Below, piece after piece: positions 33,701-48,600 of a DNA stretch of 64,000 nucleotides. How positions within the stretch are numbered: position 1 is the stretch's first letter; each line of letters opens with the position of its first letter. Source of the stretch: Lingula anatina (lineage: Eukaryota > Brachiopoda > Lingulata > Lingulida > Lingulidae); NCBI RefSeq assembly GCF_001039355.2, contig NW_019775417.1, forward strand, positions 132,698 to 196,697, written 5' to 3'. The translations under genes and the position numbers were made by a program. The notes beneath the pieces are model-generated. The model saw nothing but the letters and a program-made list of their open reading frames with translations. It made no database searches and had not been told where the DNA came from.

Positions 33701-36700
33701 CACTAACTTTTAAGGAGATAAATTTTTCTGCCTAGAGTGAGTTTACCTAAAATTATTCCAGATAACTGACCATTTTAGTACAGTGATTGAGAGTGATTCT
33801 AGTTAATATGTGCCTGATAACAGTTTAGATATATTAATTTCATATTTTCTGTGATTGAATAACATTCAGCACTGGTGGAGAGTGGACCCCAGGACCATTT
33901 GAGGGAATCATCTTAACCTGCCAAGACCAGCTGACCAAAAAGGTGGACGTCATCACCAATAAACTGTGGTCGTCAAGCAACCAGCCTATTGTTAGCCTCT
34001 ACGGACTTAACGAGCTCAAACCTCGTGACAAGAGCCATGTCTTTGCTAGCATCACCTTCACCAGAGCTCTGAGTAAAAGTGTGCAGCATAAACTGAGAAG
34101 AATGAACAGTGAGGTTAATATGGATGGCACTCAAGTTCAAGGTCAGGGTGGAGGTCAGGGTGAAGGTCGCATGTATCTTAATGAGGTTTGTCTCAATGTT
34201 CAGCCTTGTGACATTGTCCTGTACAGCCCAGTCATTCTGAGTGCAGTTAACATGATATTACCCTCTTCTCAGTCACCAAGAGGAACGGAAGCAGGGTCAA
34301 GGTCAAAGGGGTCAAGGTCAAATGTTAGTGTTATCTCAGGCAGTGCCCTCCCTCTGGCCTACCTTAACATAAGCAATTTTAGACTTTTCATTCCAAGCTG
34401 TACATCTCAGGCAGATATATCCCAGGTTACTTCATCACAAATGTCTACCACCCATGGTGCACCATCACAAATGTCTTCTGGGCTCAGTCAGTCTGATCAT
34501 CAGTCCAGCTTGGCAACTATACCAAGGGAACAGATGTCTTGTCCACGTGTATGCAGTACCTTGGATCACGATGTGTGCATTGTTCAGCTGGAGACAGTGA
34601 CTTTAAAACCTCATGCTGACAACCCCTTGCCCCGACTGGTGGTGGACAAGGAAAGGTATGATTGAAATAATTATTTTTTAATATCCCAGTGTGAGATTTT
34701 CTCCACTTACTTAAAATTATCATATATTAACTACAGGAATGAGAAAAAAATTCAATTTTTCTCTACATGGCACTTTAGATAAGGAAGTTCTGTACAATAA
34801 TAAATAAAATTAACAATAATAGATAGGCTAATTTGATGAAAGTGAAATTATTGAGTTTGAAATTATTAAGTTAAATCCTACAGGTTATTGATTGTTTATT
34901 TCCAGATACCACCAAGCCCTCCAGTCTCACAGCACACACCAGTTGGGTGGTGAGTTAGAGGACAGGCAGTTCCAGATGGACATCAGTGGAATGGCTGTCA
35001 TGACAGGTTCTTTGCCCCTTTCTAATCAAATTTTTTTAAATGATACAAAAACTGAGATTTTTAACATGATATTTGGCAAGAGATGTGGAGAACATGGTTA
35101 TTCATCTGGTTCTGTTCTTATACATTAATATATATATATAATACCATGACATGGAAATTAGTTTTTCCCTTTTTTAATTTACGTATATTATTTAACCTTT
35201 TTTTTCTGGAGGGATATTCCAATTCTTTTACTGTTTATGTCACTGTGTTTCTAGGGTGTTGGAAGGATCTGATTGCAAAATCTAGGTCAAGGTCAGGCAG
35301 TTTGGAGGAGAAGGAGGAGAGGATACAGAATCCTGCTCTGGAATGGAACCAGCTGCTACAGCGAGAGTGAGTTCATTGTCAGAAAAAGCACAGGTTTCAA
35401 AATAATTATAATGACAATTAGAACTGAATATTTCGTAGTCCATCAATAAAATGGATGCATGATCCATTGAGGAACTGAATAGATGAATTAATACATACAT
35501 TAAAAAATAACAGTCCAAAAGCCAGATGGACAGTCGCTTGACTAATGCCCTGATATTAACTAAAATTTCAATAAGTCTTAGACTGAGATGGTTCTTTTTG
35601 TAAATTTTGTCATTTCAGTGAGGAATCTGAAGTAAAAGTGTTCCCATTGTGTGCCAGTTGTGACTTAAGAATAGTTCTTGCTCCAGCTATTGTAGAAACC
35701 AGTGTCACAAAGGTGAGAAAATCTGGAATTTTGGTTGATTTCTTCCTATTTAAACTTTGCAAAAGGAATAACCATAGATTACATAGTATACCAGTATAAC
35801 TATTCAGAAAAAGACTTTATGATTGTTAAGCGAATAAAAAAAAAAAAAAAAAAAAAAAACTTTTAATCAAAAATTTTATTATTTTGTATCTGTTTTTAGC
35901 TGATTTTCCCTTTCGTTTCCTCACTTTTTTCCCATATAGTCCAATATAGTGTGTGGCTACTCTGCCGAAGTGAACGTGACCAGTGACATGGATTTCTACC
36001 TCAGCACCAATCAGGTGGGGCTATTCTACGACATTTTCACCACTAACATCACATCAGGCACAGTGAAACAACAACGCCAAAAAGATAGGGGGCATCATGC
36101 TACAAGAGAGGCCAAATCCAAAGCTAAGTCATCCGAAATTTCAGAAACGCAAAGCACCATTTCTGATGGCACCACCCAAAGGGCCGAGGCAACATCTTCG
36201 CAGAGATTCAGCTCCCAAGAAAAAGGGGTGAATCCTTTGAAGGGTGTCACCCCCTTTGACATTTTGCTAACAGCAGGGAGAATCTCCTTCACCTGTTACT
36301 CTCACAGAGTAGCAAAGGTCCACTGCAGGAAAGACTCAACTCTTGAAAACTTACTTTCACAGATAAAAGCAAGCGGTCACTCGGCCACTAGAAAGAGAAG
36401 TGACCTTGAGGAGCCCTTGGACAAAATGGAGGAAGACAAAAGTGCTGAGTCATTCTTTAGTTTTGAGCGAAGTGAAAGTGTGTATTACACCCCACAGAAC
36501 AGTATGAGTGAAGCAATCCATGAGGAAAACTTGGACCAAGATAATGGTGGTCAAGCTGGACAGTTGGATGAAGGAGTTATTGATACGGTGCCATATTTCT
36601 ATGCATATTTCTCTCAGCCTCACAGCGTGGCATCTTGTCATCCAGATAGACAGAAACTGGAGATGTCTTGTTACGATGTCACTCTAAAGGGAGCAAAGTC

Positions 36701-39700
36701 TGGGTATATTTTAGAAGGTAAGGACCATTTGGGTAACTTCACAATTACATAATCAGTTATTCTGACACTATAATTCCTGTTATTTGCTTTATCTCACAGC
36801 CAGCACTTTGAACAATAGGGTTTAGTTTCTTTTATTTTGCTTACATGCTATCCTATATTTTAATATGCTTGAGTGTGTTCACTCTTTTGTTTGAAGCTCC
36901 AATCATGGAATTAGTCAGTTACAGCTACTCATTGTCTACAGCTGTCATTCAAAAACAAATTATTAATATTAATAATCTTTATTAGTTCTATCACAATTTA
37001 CAAAGGCTATGACCGAACAGTTACATAGGTACCATATATTAATACTTAGTGTGTAAATTATATTGAAGCTGCACTTTGATATAATTACACTCTTGTATGT
37101 CGCATACAGTGGATGGCTCCTGTTGTGTTGGTGTTGAGTCAAAGACAAGAATATGCTCTTCTTATAATTGTAGTTTTGATAAGGTCAGCATTTTTTGTGT
37201 TGTAGACCCTTTCAAGATGTTGCCAGACCTTGGTGACTTTACTGCCCACTGGGTGGAGACACGTGCAGGGGAGACTGATCCCAAGACAGGCATACCTCCA
37301 AGTCTGTATACTTTTAAAGCAGAAAACTTTCTTACTGGGAAAGGTAAGCATATGGAAATATTTATTGTATCCTCAGGTGAAGTTACGAAAAGTATTGACA
37401 GTTGAATAAGATAAATGGTAAACATTCTACAAAATTATTCTTGGTTCTTTCTTTGAAATATTCAGAAATATTGGCCATAAAAGATGAGCAGCAAGTATTC
37501 AGTCTCATTTACTTATTCTCAAATTGACTCTTATAAAATTATACTGTGCTTTATTCCAAAGCTGGACTTACTGTGAGTATAGAGAGGCCTCTGAAGCTGA
37601 AACTTAGCTTGGTGCTACTGGAGCAAGTTAAAGAGTTAGTGCAGGAGACACTGGAACAACTGAGACAAAGGGAGGAGACGACAGTTGCTGCGGGACAGTC
37701 ATCAGAAACTGTGCAGCAGACAACTGGAGAAAAGGAACTGACGACAGATTCAGATTCTGATCCAGCTGGTACAAAATTGGTCTTCTCTGGTGACTTTACT
37801 CTTACAGCAAAATATTTTCTTTTACTGTTGATATTTATTACTATAATTATAATACTGTTAATTCATCAACATTCTGCCAAATATGTTGTATTTTTAAAAA
37901 AAATCCTCAAAAATGAGAAATATCCAAGAATATCACTTATTTTGTAATGGTAAACAGCATCTGTAATTTAAGTTTATTGTATTTACTTATAAAAAAAATC
38001 CTCAATGTTTTTAAAAAATCCAAGGATGCCACATATTCTGTAATGGCTAACATCATCACATTTTGTAATTCAAGTATATTGTATTTTTGTGTTTGCCTCA
38101 CTTTAGAGTCCACAGAGAAGGCTTCAGGGTCAGTACCAGCCTATGTGAGATACCTCGGTGCTATCCGCAATATCAAGATAGGCACAGTCCAGCTGGTGGT
38201 TGCCATGACAACAGTGCCACATGAGGAGCATGCTGGGATACTCATGGCGCTGTCACAGTTCCAGGCTGGTATCGAGCTAGAAGCTGATGAAGGTGGGTAA
38301 GATGTAGGAAAAAAATAGAGGAGTGAGAAGCCTGAGGGGAGGGTGTGGTTGACATTTCCACTGTCAGGCATTGAGAGGAATAATACACTTTCAGCATTAG
38401 TCTGTAGGTTGATATTAAAAAAAATTATTTTCGAGACATTATATCTTATTTTGATTCACAGTTTAGTTCTTCTTTGTGAAACGTGTCATTGTCATTGTTA
38501 GTCATCAATATTGAACACTTGACCAAAATGCTGTACTTTATATATCCTACTTTATCTTGGACACTTCTATGCTGTGATATACATGTACACTATATGAACA
38601 CTACCTAGTTCAACATGGCTTTAATATATGACCCCTAAAGAAACCATAAAAACTTGCAACAACCCGTCTTGTTTTGGGAGTACAGGGATCTGTATTGTTT
38701 TTCTTAATGATGAAAAATGCATAAAATAATGATTTACACAATATTTCAGGTGCTCTCTCAGTAGTCAGCATATCAGCCTGGCTTAGCAACATACTGGTCA
38801 AGACTCGATACCAGACCACTGTCCGTCCACTCCTGGGACCACTGTCCACCAGCATGGACGCCCAGTTACAGTGGATAGTGCACAGTGGACCAAGATGGCT
38901 GCCACAGGTGTGTGCAAGCGTGGAGTGTGGGCCCGTGCAGATTTGTGTCGGACAAGAGCATGCACTGTGCATGTTGACGTTGGCTAAACATTGGAGTATT
39001 TACAACAAGGTAGGAAAATTATTGGATTCTGTTGCCATTATGTATGACCATCCATACATGATGTCTTATTTTGATCTTATTAATTGTTTATATTCTATAT
39101 TATATTACTATTTAAATATATTTTATTTGTTTCATCCTCAATAAAAGTTTCAAAAGTGATGCTTGGGTATCTCAGTCCAAGGATCATATCTTCATTTTTT
39201 TACACAAAACTTAATAATTATTGCAGTGTCCATGAGATTAAATGAGAAGATTGTTTCATACTATACAACTGGGTAATATGGGGTTTGGATGTGCTAATAT
39301 GGTTACATTACATAAAAAATGTTGGTCAAGCTAAGGCTGGGAGATCATTCCCAGATATCAGATTAAACTAAGATCTGTGGATTTCAGATTCTACAACAGA
39401 CAACTAGTGTCCACACAAAGTCTGGATCAACAAGAGAGAGGAGGAGAGAGAAGACCAAGAAAACCAGGAAAAATGACCAGGGAGTCAGCTCTGTGGATGA
39501 TCTTAGAACAGGGGCATTCCAATATGTCTTTACTAATGGTAAGCATGTCCTTGGTCCTAGCTAAGTATTCCTTTCATTCTTAATTTACTTTCTTTCTTGT
39601 GTTTTTTAACTCTTCCTTCCTTACCTAGAACCTTAATCTGCTGCCCTTTTAATCTGTCTGCTTTCACCTTCTTTCTTTATTCCCTTCCTTCCTCCCTCCC

Positions 39701-40191
39701 TTCTCTCTCTCTCTCTCTCTCTCTCAATTTTGGATTTCAACTAATTTGACCAGGTTTACTGCCTGTTATATTTTTAGATAATGCCTTAAGAAATAGAAAT
39801 TTCTAGTTGGGCTTATAGATGAAAAAGAAAATTTAATATTTGTGAGTAACCATAAGAATAAATCTTGAAAAAGTTATTTAATATTAAAGTGAGTATAAAA
39901 AAAATCTGTATAATTAATAAGTGCATTATTCTGATTTGGTGTACTTAGATACCCCAGATGTCACCCCCGAGGCTGGAGAGATAGTGTTTGGATCTGATGA
40001 AGAAGAGGATGTGGCCTTCATGGCCTGGTGTTATCCAGAGGCCAGACTACTAACCAAAGTCCACATAACACCAGTTCCCTTTAGCACCAGCCAGCTAAGC
40101 CTCACTGGCAAGGTTTGTGTGTGTGTGTGTGTGCCTGTGTGTGTGTGTGTGCCTGTGTGTCTGTGTGTGTGTGTGTGTGTATGTGTGTGTG

Positions 40192-40230
<39 letters not shown>

Positions 40231-40480
40231 TGTATGTGTGTGTGTGTGTGTGTGTGTGTAGTGTATGTGTGTGATTCTATGTGTGCACACTGTATGTTTA
40301 TGTACTGTATGTGTGTGTGTGTGCACGCTGTATGTTTGTGTACTGTATGTGTGTGTGTGTGCACAGTATGTTTGTGTACTGTATGTGTGTGTGTATGTGT
40401 ACTGTATATGTGTGTATGTGTACTGTATATATGTGTGTATGTATGTGTACTGTACGTATGTATGTGTCTGGTATGTGTAC

Positions 40481-40527
<47 letters not shown>

Positions 40528-42418
40528 TACTGCTAGCAGGGTTTGGGTGAAAGAAAAAGAGAGATGATTGTGTGTTAATGTATCATTTCACTTCCTTTTG
40601 CATTCACCTTTCCTTTTATTTTCAAAGGATTCTGATGTTATTTAACTCTTATCGAAATGGTACATTTATATTTCATTTTACTTTTTAGAGATTCTGAGTT
40701 TTATACTAGTTAAGAGATAAATGTATGTTACCACAAGTGAAAAGAGAGATGGATAAGTTGTAGAAAGTTTTACATTGAACAAGCATTACTTGGTGTAAAA
40801 ATCATAGTAGCAATAAATTTCATATATTCTTAATGTAATATTTCTAGGTTGACTGTGTTCTGCAGTACTGGTGCATACTGAACAAAAACTACATTGACTA
40901 CCAACAGTTCCAAATCACAGAGGGAAACGACTGCCAGGTGGAGCTGCCAGGTTTACAAGACAAGCCCACAGTAGCTCAAGTGTGGAGAGTACTTATCTAT
41001 CATGGAGACAGGGAGGAAAGGTTAACACAACTTAACTGATGTATTTGTTAACTAATTTATTAATTTATTAATATTTAATGTGATTATATGAGAGCCTGCA
41101 TGTGGTTAGGGTTTTTTTTTCAACTACAAGATGCTGTGATGTGTGTTTGTTTGTGTATTTTCTGCGTAATTTTTCTCAGTAAAACAAAGAATGAAACTAA
41201 GACAAGTGGTTCATGGATTAGGGATGTGTTCATACTTGATGCTGATGAAAAACCGTATGGTCTGAGCAGTTTCACTTATTTTTGACTTGAAGATAGGGTC
41301 TGAGTTAAAGTTTTATGTAGCATTACCATTATATAGAAGGCATTCCTGATGGTAGTTCAAGATATTTATTCTATGGTGTTAAAAGAGTTAAAGATGAGTT
41401 AAGTATCAGAACTAGTTTTCTAGACAAAATGAATGATTTTAGCAAAAGGCAAGGGGTTGGACTTGAGCGTAATTTCAGAATTAGAATTAGAAAATCTTGA
41501 TTTCAGCAAAGCTCATGGGGTACTTTATACTTAAGAGTACTGTCAGCTACAGCTAGAAGCAAAAAATTGATTTTAGCAAAATGTTTGAGGTTATACTTTG
41601 GAGGAATTTTATAACCGAAAATTTTGAAAATAAAACTTATATTTATTATATATGTAAATAATCAATAGATACTATTCCTGAAACAGATCCCAGTCTGAGA
41701 GCCCTGACCCAGTTGTGTCACCAATGACACTAGCAGCCTCTATGAGGGTGGACTCCTGTATTTTACCAGCACTGGTCCCAGCTGTGAGATTTCAGTGTAC
41801 TGCCTCGCTACTGGTGATGAGAATGAGTAACCACTTCCAACATCTTGGCAAAGGTAGGGTCCCTCCATGTACTAACTATTCTCTTTAGTCAAAGAGATGG
41901 ATAATATTAAGAAAATTAAAAATTTTAATAATGCTAATTATGAAATTGGCAAAGCTATGGGAACTACTAACATCTTGGCAAATGTGCTTTTATTTTAGTC
42001 ACAGATATGGATAATATTTTTAAAAAATCAAATATTTTAACAAAAATGATAATGGAATGGCAAAATTATGGGATCTACTACTAATATCAGGACAAAGGAG
42101 GTAATTTAGTTTTAGGTACAGAGATGGATAATATTAAGAAAATCAAAAAGTTTAGCAAAATTGATAATGAAATTGGTAAAGCTATGGGAACTACTTACAA
42201 TGTTTTGACCCAAGAGGGACAAATGACGAAAAATCAACCTTTTGATCTGTATCAAAAATAAGTTAAAAATAACACATTTTTTTAGCATAGAAAAATAGTA
42301 TTTGGATAGAATTAACAATGTTAGCATGAAAAACCACTTCAACCATTTTGGAAAATATATTGTCATTATTGGATTAAATTACCTTATTTTATCCCATACG
42401 GATATAAAAATATAGATT

Positions 42419-42471
<53 letters not shown>

Positions 42472-42647
42472 CCCAGCAACTCCCNATAAGTTAAGTTAAA
42501 AGTAACACATTTTTTTTAGCATAGAGAAATAGCATTTGGCTAGAATTAACAATGTTAGCATGAAAAACCAATTCAACCATTTTGGAAAATATATTGTCAT
42601 TATTGGACTAAATTACCTTATTTTATCCCATACTGATATAAAAATAT

Positions 42648-42682
<35 letters not shown>

Positions 42683-45600
42683 TTTTTTTTTCTCACCCCC
42701 AGCAACTCCCAGCAAGCTGTGTCCATTTTACCTGGACAATTGTAGCCCCTCGGACCAAGATGTCTTGACCATTACAGTAGATGACCCAAGCTTTGACATG
42801 TCCATATGGATGGATGAAACTCTACAGACCACTGGACAGGTGAGAGTTATGGTCACAAGGCCAGTTACAGGATAGAAGTACTCAGTTGTTTTGAAGACCA
42901 ATTTTGATTAATGTAAACCGAAAAAATTGAAACAACTTTTTAGATAAAATTTTACATATGGCTGATTTTTTATTGAAAAGTTCTTATTTGGAATGTTATA
43001 TGAAAGAATGGCAAACTTAAAAGTATGATTATGATATTGTCTGAACAATTACCGTTATGTTTTTTTCTGCCAAGTACCAAGCATTTGTCAATGGGAAATT
43101 CTGCCAGTGCTACACAACCACCCTGAGTTTAACATGCTATTCAAATTAAATAACTCTGTTATTTCTGAAAAATATATAAGTATTCCAGCACTCCTCAGAA
43201 TTCAGGGTGGAATATAATAATTGTGTCATAATTACAGGTGACTGGCATTGGTCAGTGTGATATTGTGGAATACAGAAATCTGACGACCCAAACCTTAGTG
43301 GATCCTGTGGCTGCTAGTGCTAGCTTACAATATACCCTGGGGACAGAGGTGAGAAAACTAGATATGAGAGCTGAGCCATTTACATAAACCAAAAGTTTCA
43401 TTGCTCTAGGGCAAGTTTACATGAAATTATCATGATCAGTAAATTTTTCCCTGGAGATTTAACTTTGTAAACTTTTGATAAATGTTATAACAGAATTGTC
43501 GTGGTACTTAAAATTTTATTCTGCAACTGCACAAAATTTGTTTGCATTGTCTTTAAGAAATATATAACTGGGTCAATAAAAACACCCTGGGAATCATGGC
43601 TAAATATGTGTCTTTTCTAACTATTTCAGTCCACTTAAGAATGTGATGTGAAAATAGACCCTGTGTATTTACACATAGGACAGAGTACAGTTCACACCCT
43701 GGGAGTCACGGCTAAATATGTGTCTTTTCTAACTATTTCAGTCCACCTTAGAATGTGATGTGAAGATAGACCCTATCTATTTACACATAGGACAGAGTAC
43801 AGTTCACACCCTGGGAGTCGCAACTAAATATGTGTCTTTTCTAACTATTTCAGTCCACTTTAGAATGTGATGTGAAGATTGACCCTGTGTATTTACACAT
43901 AGGACAGAGCACAGTTCACACCCTGGGAGTCATGGTTCAGACCTGGGCACAGTTGCAGCAGACTGCCCAAGCCGAGAAAGTGATAGTGAATTATTACATG
44001 ATATGTAACGATACCTTAAGCACTATCAGGTATTTCCAGCCATTTTGTATAATTACAACTACAACAAAAAAACAACTCTTTGTTCTTGAACCAACAATAT
44101 TTCTACTTCATGTTGTTTCTTTTTTTTTTTTTTTCAATTATTACATCTTTGAGAAAAATGCAAAATGTCCTCATATCTACACATATTTCCTTGAAGTTTT
44201 GACACGGATTTCTGACAGTGGACATAAGGTGAAAGTTCAGAAAAGGTGGCCAAGATTTGTAAGAAGTTGTGGCAATAAATTGCCACTTTCGTCTCCATAC
44301 TGAGTGAACACTTTGAATATGGATGACTTGATGAATGCCTTTTTTTTTCTTGGCAATTTTAGGTTTGGCCAAGTTGGTTCTGATGAAAATATTTCTCTAC
44401 AGAGCAGAGAAATGCATGCATACAGTTGGAGAAGCCACAAGAAACAACAGGTAGTGGTTTCTTAAAAAAGGATTTTGTAATTGAAATAAAAAAGATAAGG
44501 CTGTAAGATTCCAGCAGAGATTTTTATTAGCCATGTTATGCTCTCAGAGTTCTGATCATAAAACTTAATAATCATATCACAAAGTGTTTTGGTCACCTCA
44601 TGGCTAGGTCCAACCCTAAGCAGGGATAATTGACTGACACCAAAGGCAAAGGTCAATTATCCCAGCTTTGGGTGGGAACCTAGCCAAGAGGAGACCTCAG
44701 CCAAAGTCAAAATTGTGATCTGAGATTTAACTTCAATTATTTTTCCTCATTAAATTCCAGGTTCTCCAGGTGTGTCTGGAGGGTAAAAACATGAAGTGGT
44801 GTGATCCTTTTGAAATTGAGAAACCTGGCACCGTCATCAGGACCATTGACCACAAAGGTCACAAGGTCACCTTCCTCATCAAGGTCAAGGTCATATCTGG
44901 GCTTCAGAGACAGGTTGGTTGTTTATTACTTGCTATTTGGTCATCATTTGGTTTATCAAATTACCTTCAGTATTTTCAGTGATGATTTAGGGGTTGTTAA
45001 GGTAAAACACTTAAAGATATAATATATACACATTTTTAATGGGCCAAGGTCATTTTTATGTCTGAATGCCCTTAGAGCTCCATATATTTCTTAATTCATA
45101 CCTTAAAATGATAAAACCCCTCAGATTTAAGCACTTGATATGGGGTTTCCCTTCTGAAATGCCAGGGAGACATGGTAGTCTAAATGAATCATGGTATTTT
45201 ATCAAAAATGGTACAAAACAGTGACTCCAGGTGCTCGTTACATAATAAGTCAGAATAATTCCTCTCTGTTGACTGGCTGAAGTCACTGCAGAGATGCTGC
45301 AGTGTTGTCAATTGAACTAAATTGCCCATCCAGTAATAGATGTTTTAAAGAACTTAATTTAGTTTTCCCTACATTTATCATGTTTGTTGCACTGTAGAAA
45401 AGTGGAAAGGGATTTCTGCCACTGTTACAATTAAAATTAATTTCATACTCTCATTCAAATAGCTCAGAAAGGCTTGGTGCCTGTTCCAAAATAAATTCAG
45501 TTACTTTCCCCAAGCGCAGTTTTCCTTCATCAGATTTGATGTACCTTAAGAATTTCTGAACATGAGGGTCTTGGCTATTTTGTAGAGCTCTTTGCACAAA

Positions 45601-48600
45601 GTAGTCTGCTGCATGACTTTCAACTGCTGTTCTTAGATAAACAGGTTCATAATATTTACATTTGTATCTCCCCCACTGCCCCTCTTCTTCACCAGATGAT
45701 AAAGTAGGTAAAATTGGTTTAACTCGTACTTCTTGAGTTATCAGACCTGCACTGAAGAGTCTTTCATCATCAATCTCTTCAGTGCTGAAAACAAACTTGT
45801 CTTCAAGAACACTGTCAAAAAACATCTTTTGAAGTTTTGGGAGGATCTCTTTTTTCACCTCTTCCTTTGCTTTGCTTGGATCAGGTTGGGCTTCACAGTA
45901 ACGCAACAAACTATATTCACGCACTGCAGAAATGAGTTTAGCTTTGGTTGTTGGTACATGGATTTCTTCACCATTTTGCCACAGAAGGCAAGTGTATAAC
46001 AAAGTTAGTGGTGTGATCTTCTCAGCCATGGAGTTTGCTTCAAGGAAGTTGAGAAATTTGCATGCAGCTATTAATGATGCATACTCATTTATATCCTTTG
46101 TAAATGTCTGTTTTCTCCAGCACCCATGTTTGAATTCAATTGCAGTTGCTAGAATAGAAAAGTATTTACATGTTAGTTCTTGCACATGCTTTCTGCTCAT
46201 TGGAGCAATTTCAGCATGAACATCAGTCTTTGTTTTATCAGCAAGATACTCAGCCTTCCAGTTGCGAGTGGTAGTGATGATGGTCATGTCTCTCATTTTA
46301 CTGTCCTGTATGATACCTTCAAGGTCAGCATTTGAGCCACTTTTCAGTTCATCGTAACCATCTAACACCAACAGCACACTCTGAGGGTTAGAGTTAATAA
46401 ATTGCCATATGTCCTGCAATGTGATTCCCGTGGGTGCCAAGTCAGCCTCTTGGAATATGTTCTCATCTAAAATCTCAGGGAAAGTCATATTTTCCCGGAC
46501 ATTTCTTAAGTAAATTGGAAGAATGAGCAGGAACTGGTCAAGTGATGTCATCTGCAAACTTGGTGGTGTATCTTTTGAAGGTTTGAAGATATTGAGTAGT
46601 TTGTCTTTAAAGGTTTCATTTTCCTTGGACTGACATTGAGATTGTTCATTTTTATAAAGATACAGAATTCTGTTTGCCCAGTGGGTCACAATTCTCATAG
46701 AGAGGGTTGTCTTGCCACTTCCTGGTTCACCGCGCACAACAATTCGCCGAGGAGATTTTCCATTTTCTATTTCAAACAAATCCAAGTAAGAATTCAGTGG
46801 AACAATATTTGGTTTGAAAAAATGTCCCAAAGTAGAGTTGGCATCTTTCAGGAGTCTTAACTCAATATAAATTTGTTCAATATCCATGGTTTCTTTTGGA
46901 TCAAAAGGGATCACTGGAATACGACTGTAGCGTTTCTGATACAGGGAAGCCAGTTTTAGTTGGAGTTGATGCAGTTGAGCCTCTGAAATAAAAATGACAC
47001 TATGCTGTTAACCTGAGTGTACAAGAAACTTGAAAAACATTATAATTTCAAAATTGGGATTTGAGATAAGAGGCTAGAATGTAATGAAATTTTTACCCTC
47101 TCACTTTAGGAAGATACAATGATATAATACTTGAGTTAAAGTAACCATTACAATCTAGTCAATATCAGTCGCTGTTATCAGTTAATTCTAAACAACAGCA
47201 GAAGTAAATCATAATTACTTTTTTACAATCTTATGTTTCTTTATTCCCTAATGAAGGAAACTTACCTGATAGACAGAATATTGTGAAAAAAAAGTTCATT
47301 TTTTTATTTTAGCTGTTGTTTACAATAAGTTACTTTAATATGATGGTTTTTTAAAAACAACTTGTTTATAAGGTCTCAATGATCTACAGTGTCATCAGCT
47401 TGTTTGGTGTAACTCATGTGGTGCTTATCATGGGCTGCTATGACAACAAATAGTTTTCACACATTGTTCAACCTACCTGTCAGTTCTGCTGCCTGGTTGA
47501 TAGTTCGCTCTGTGGTTTGTAATGGTGGTGGTAAAGCGAAGGGATTTGGTTTGAGAAGCTCCAAAATCTGTGACAGGATTGCTTTTATTTCTGCATCCTC
47601 TTTCTCTTGGGTTATGATTCTTTCCACGAATGATCTCTCCAAAGCTGGGTCAAGGGATTTGACCTTCAAGGCATCAAGGTCACACTGTGGCACCCCCAGC
47701 TGTATGATATGCTGGCATATCTCTGCCCATGATGCCTCAAAGTCTTTTTGTGTCATGTCAGTTGATTTTGGATGGGCAAATTTGTTTCTGTACATTTTGA
47801 TGTGTATGGCTGCCTCCAGGTCGGCGGTAAGACCAGGTTTTCCTTTAGCCATAGCAGGGACATCCCATTCCTTGCTGTTAGGCTGGAAGGGAGGGTTGGG
47901 GTGGAGTTGACGGATTAGAAAAAAGAGGAGAGTGATGTCAAACTCTGCAATGTTGGGATTGGATTGTTGTTGCTGTTGTTTTTTTTGTTGTTGCTGCTGC
48001 TGCTGTTGTTGGTTTTGCTGCCGTGGAAACAGAAGGTCGTACTGATGTTTCTTGAGCAACTTTTTGTTTTTGTACAGCTGATCTAAGATGTATTTCTTTG
48101 CCTGGAGAAATTGCTGTAAATTCTGTTGCTGCTGAAGTAGCACTTGAGATGGCTGATTTGAAGATGGTTGTTGTTGTTGCTGCTGCTGCTGACCCTGCTG
48201 TTGCTGTATCCACACATCAACAATGTTGTTTTGTATATAATTCCTCAGAGCCTGTGCCCCATGGTCTATAACCAACCCACACAGTTTAGGGTAGTACTGG
48301 CTCATACTGATTATCAGTTATGTATGAAAACTACACAGAAAAAGTGTCCGACAACTGCATTTAATGTTCACAGCCAATCAAATCAGCTTTTGTTCAAGCT
48401 CTGACATCGGTGATGTTCACAGGGTTTAGAATTTTGATCAGTCACAAGATCTGAAAACAAAGTGAGTTTTGATTCAATTGCTCTAAATTAGCCAGATACA
48501 CATGTTTAATGTGACATAAAATTTGAAAATGGAATGCTGGTGTTTGGTACAATTATATTATAATGCTTAAATGATGTGTTAAGTGTTTTTCGTAACCTGC

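Noticed and set aside
40095-40567. Cys/Val- and His/Thr-rich open frames
   Set aside because: Artefacts of the (GT)n array in VPS13B intron 32.
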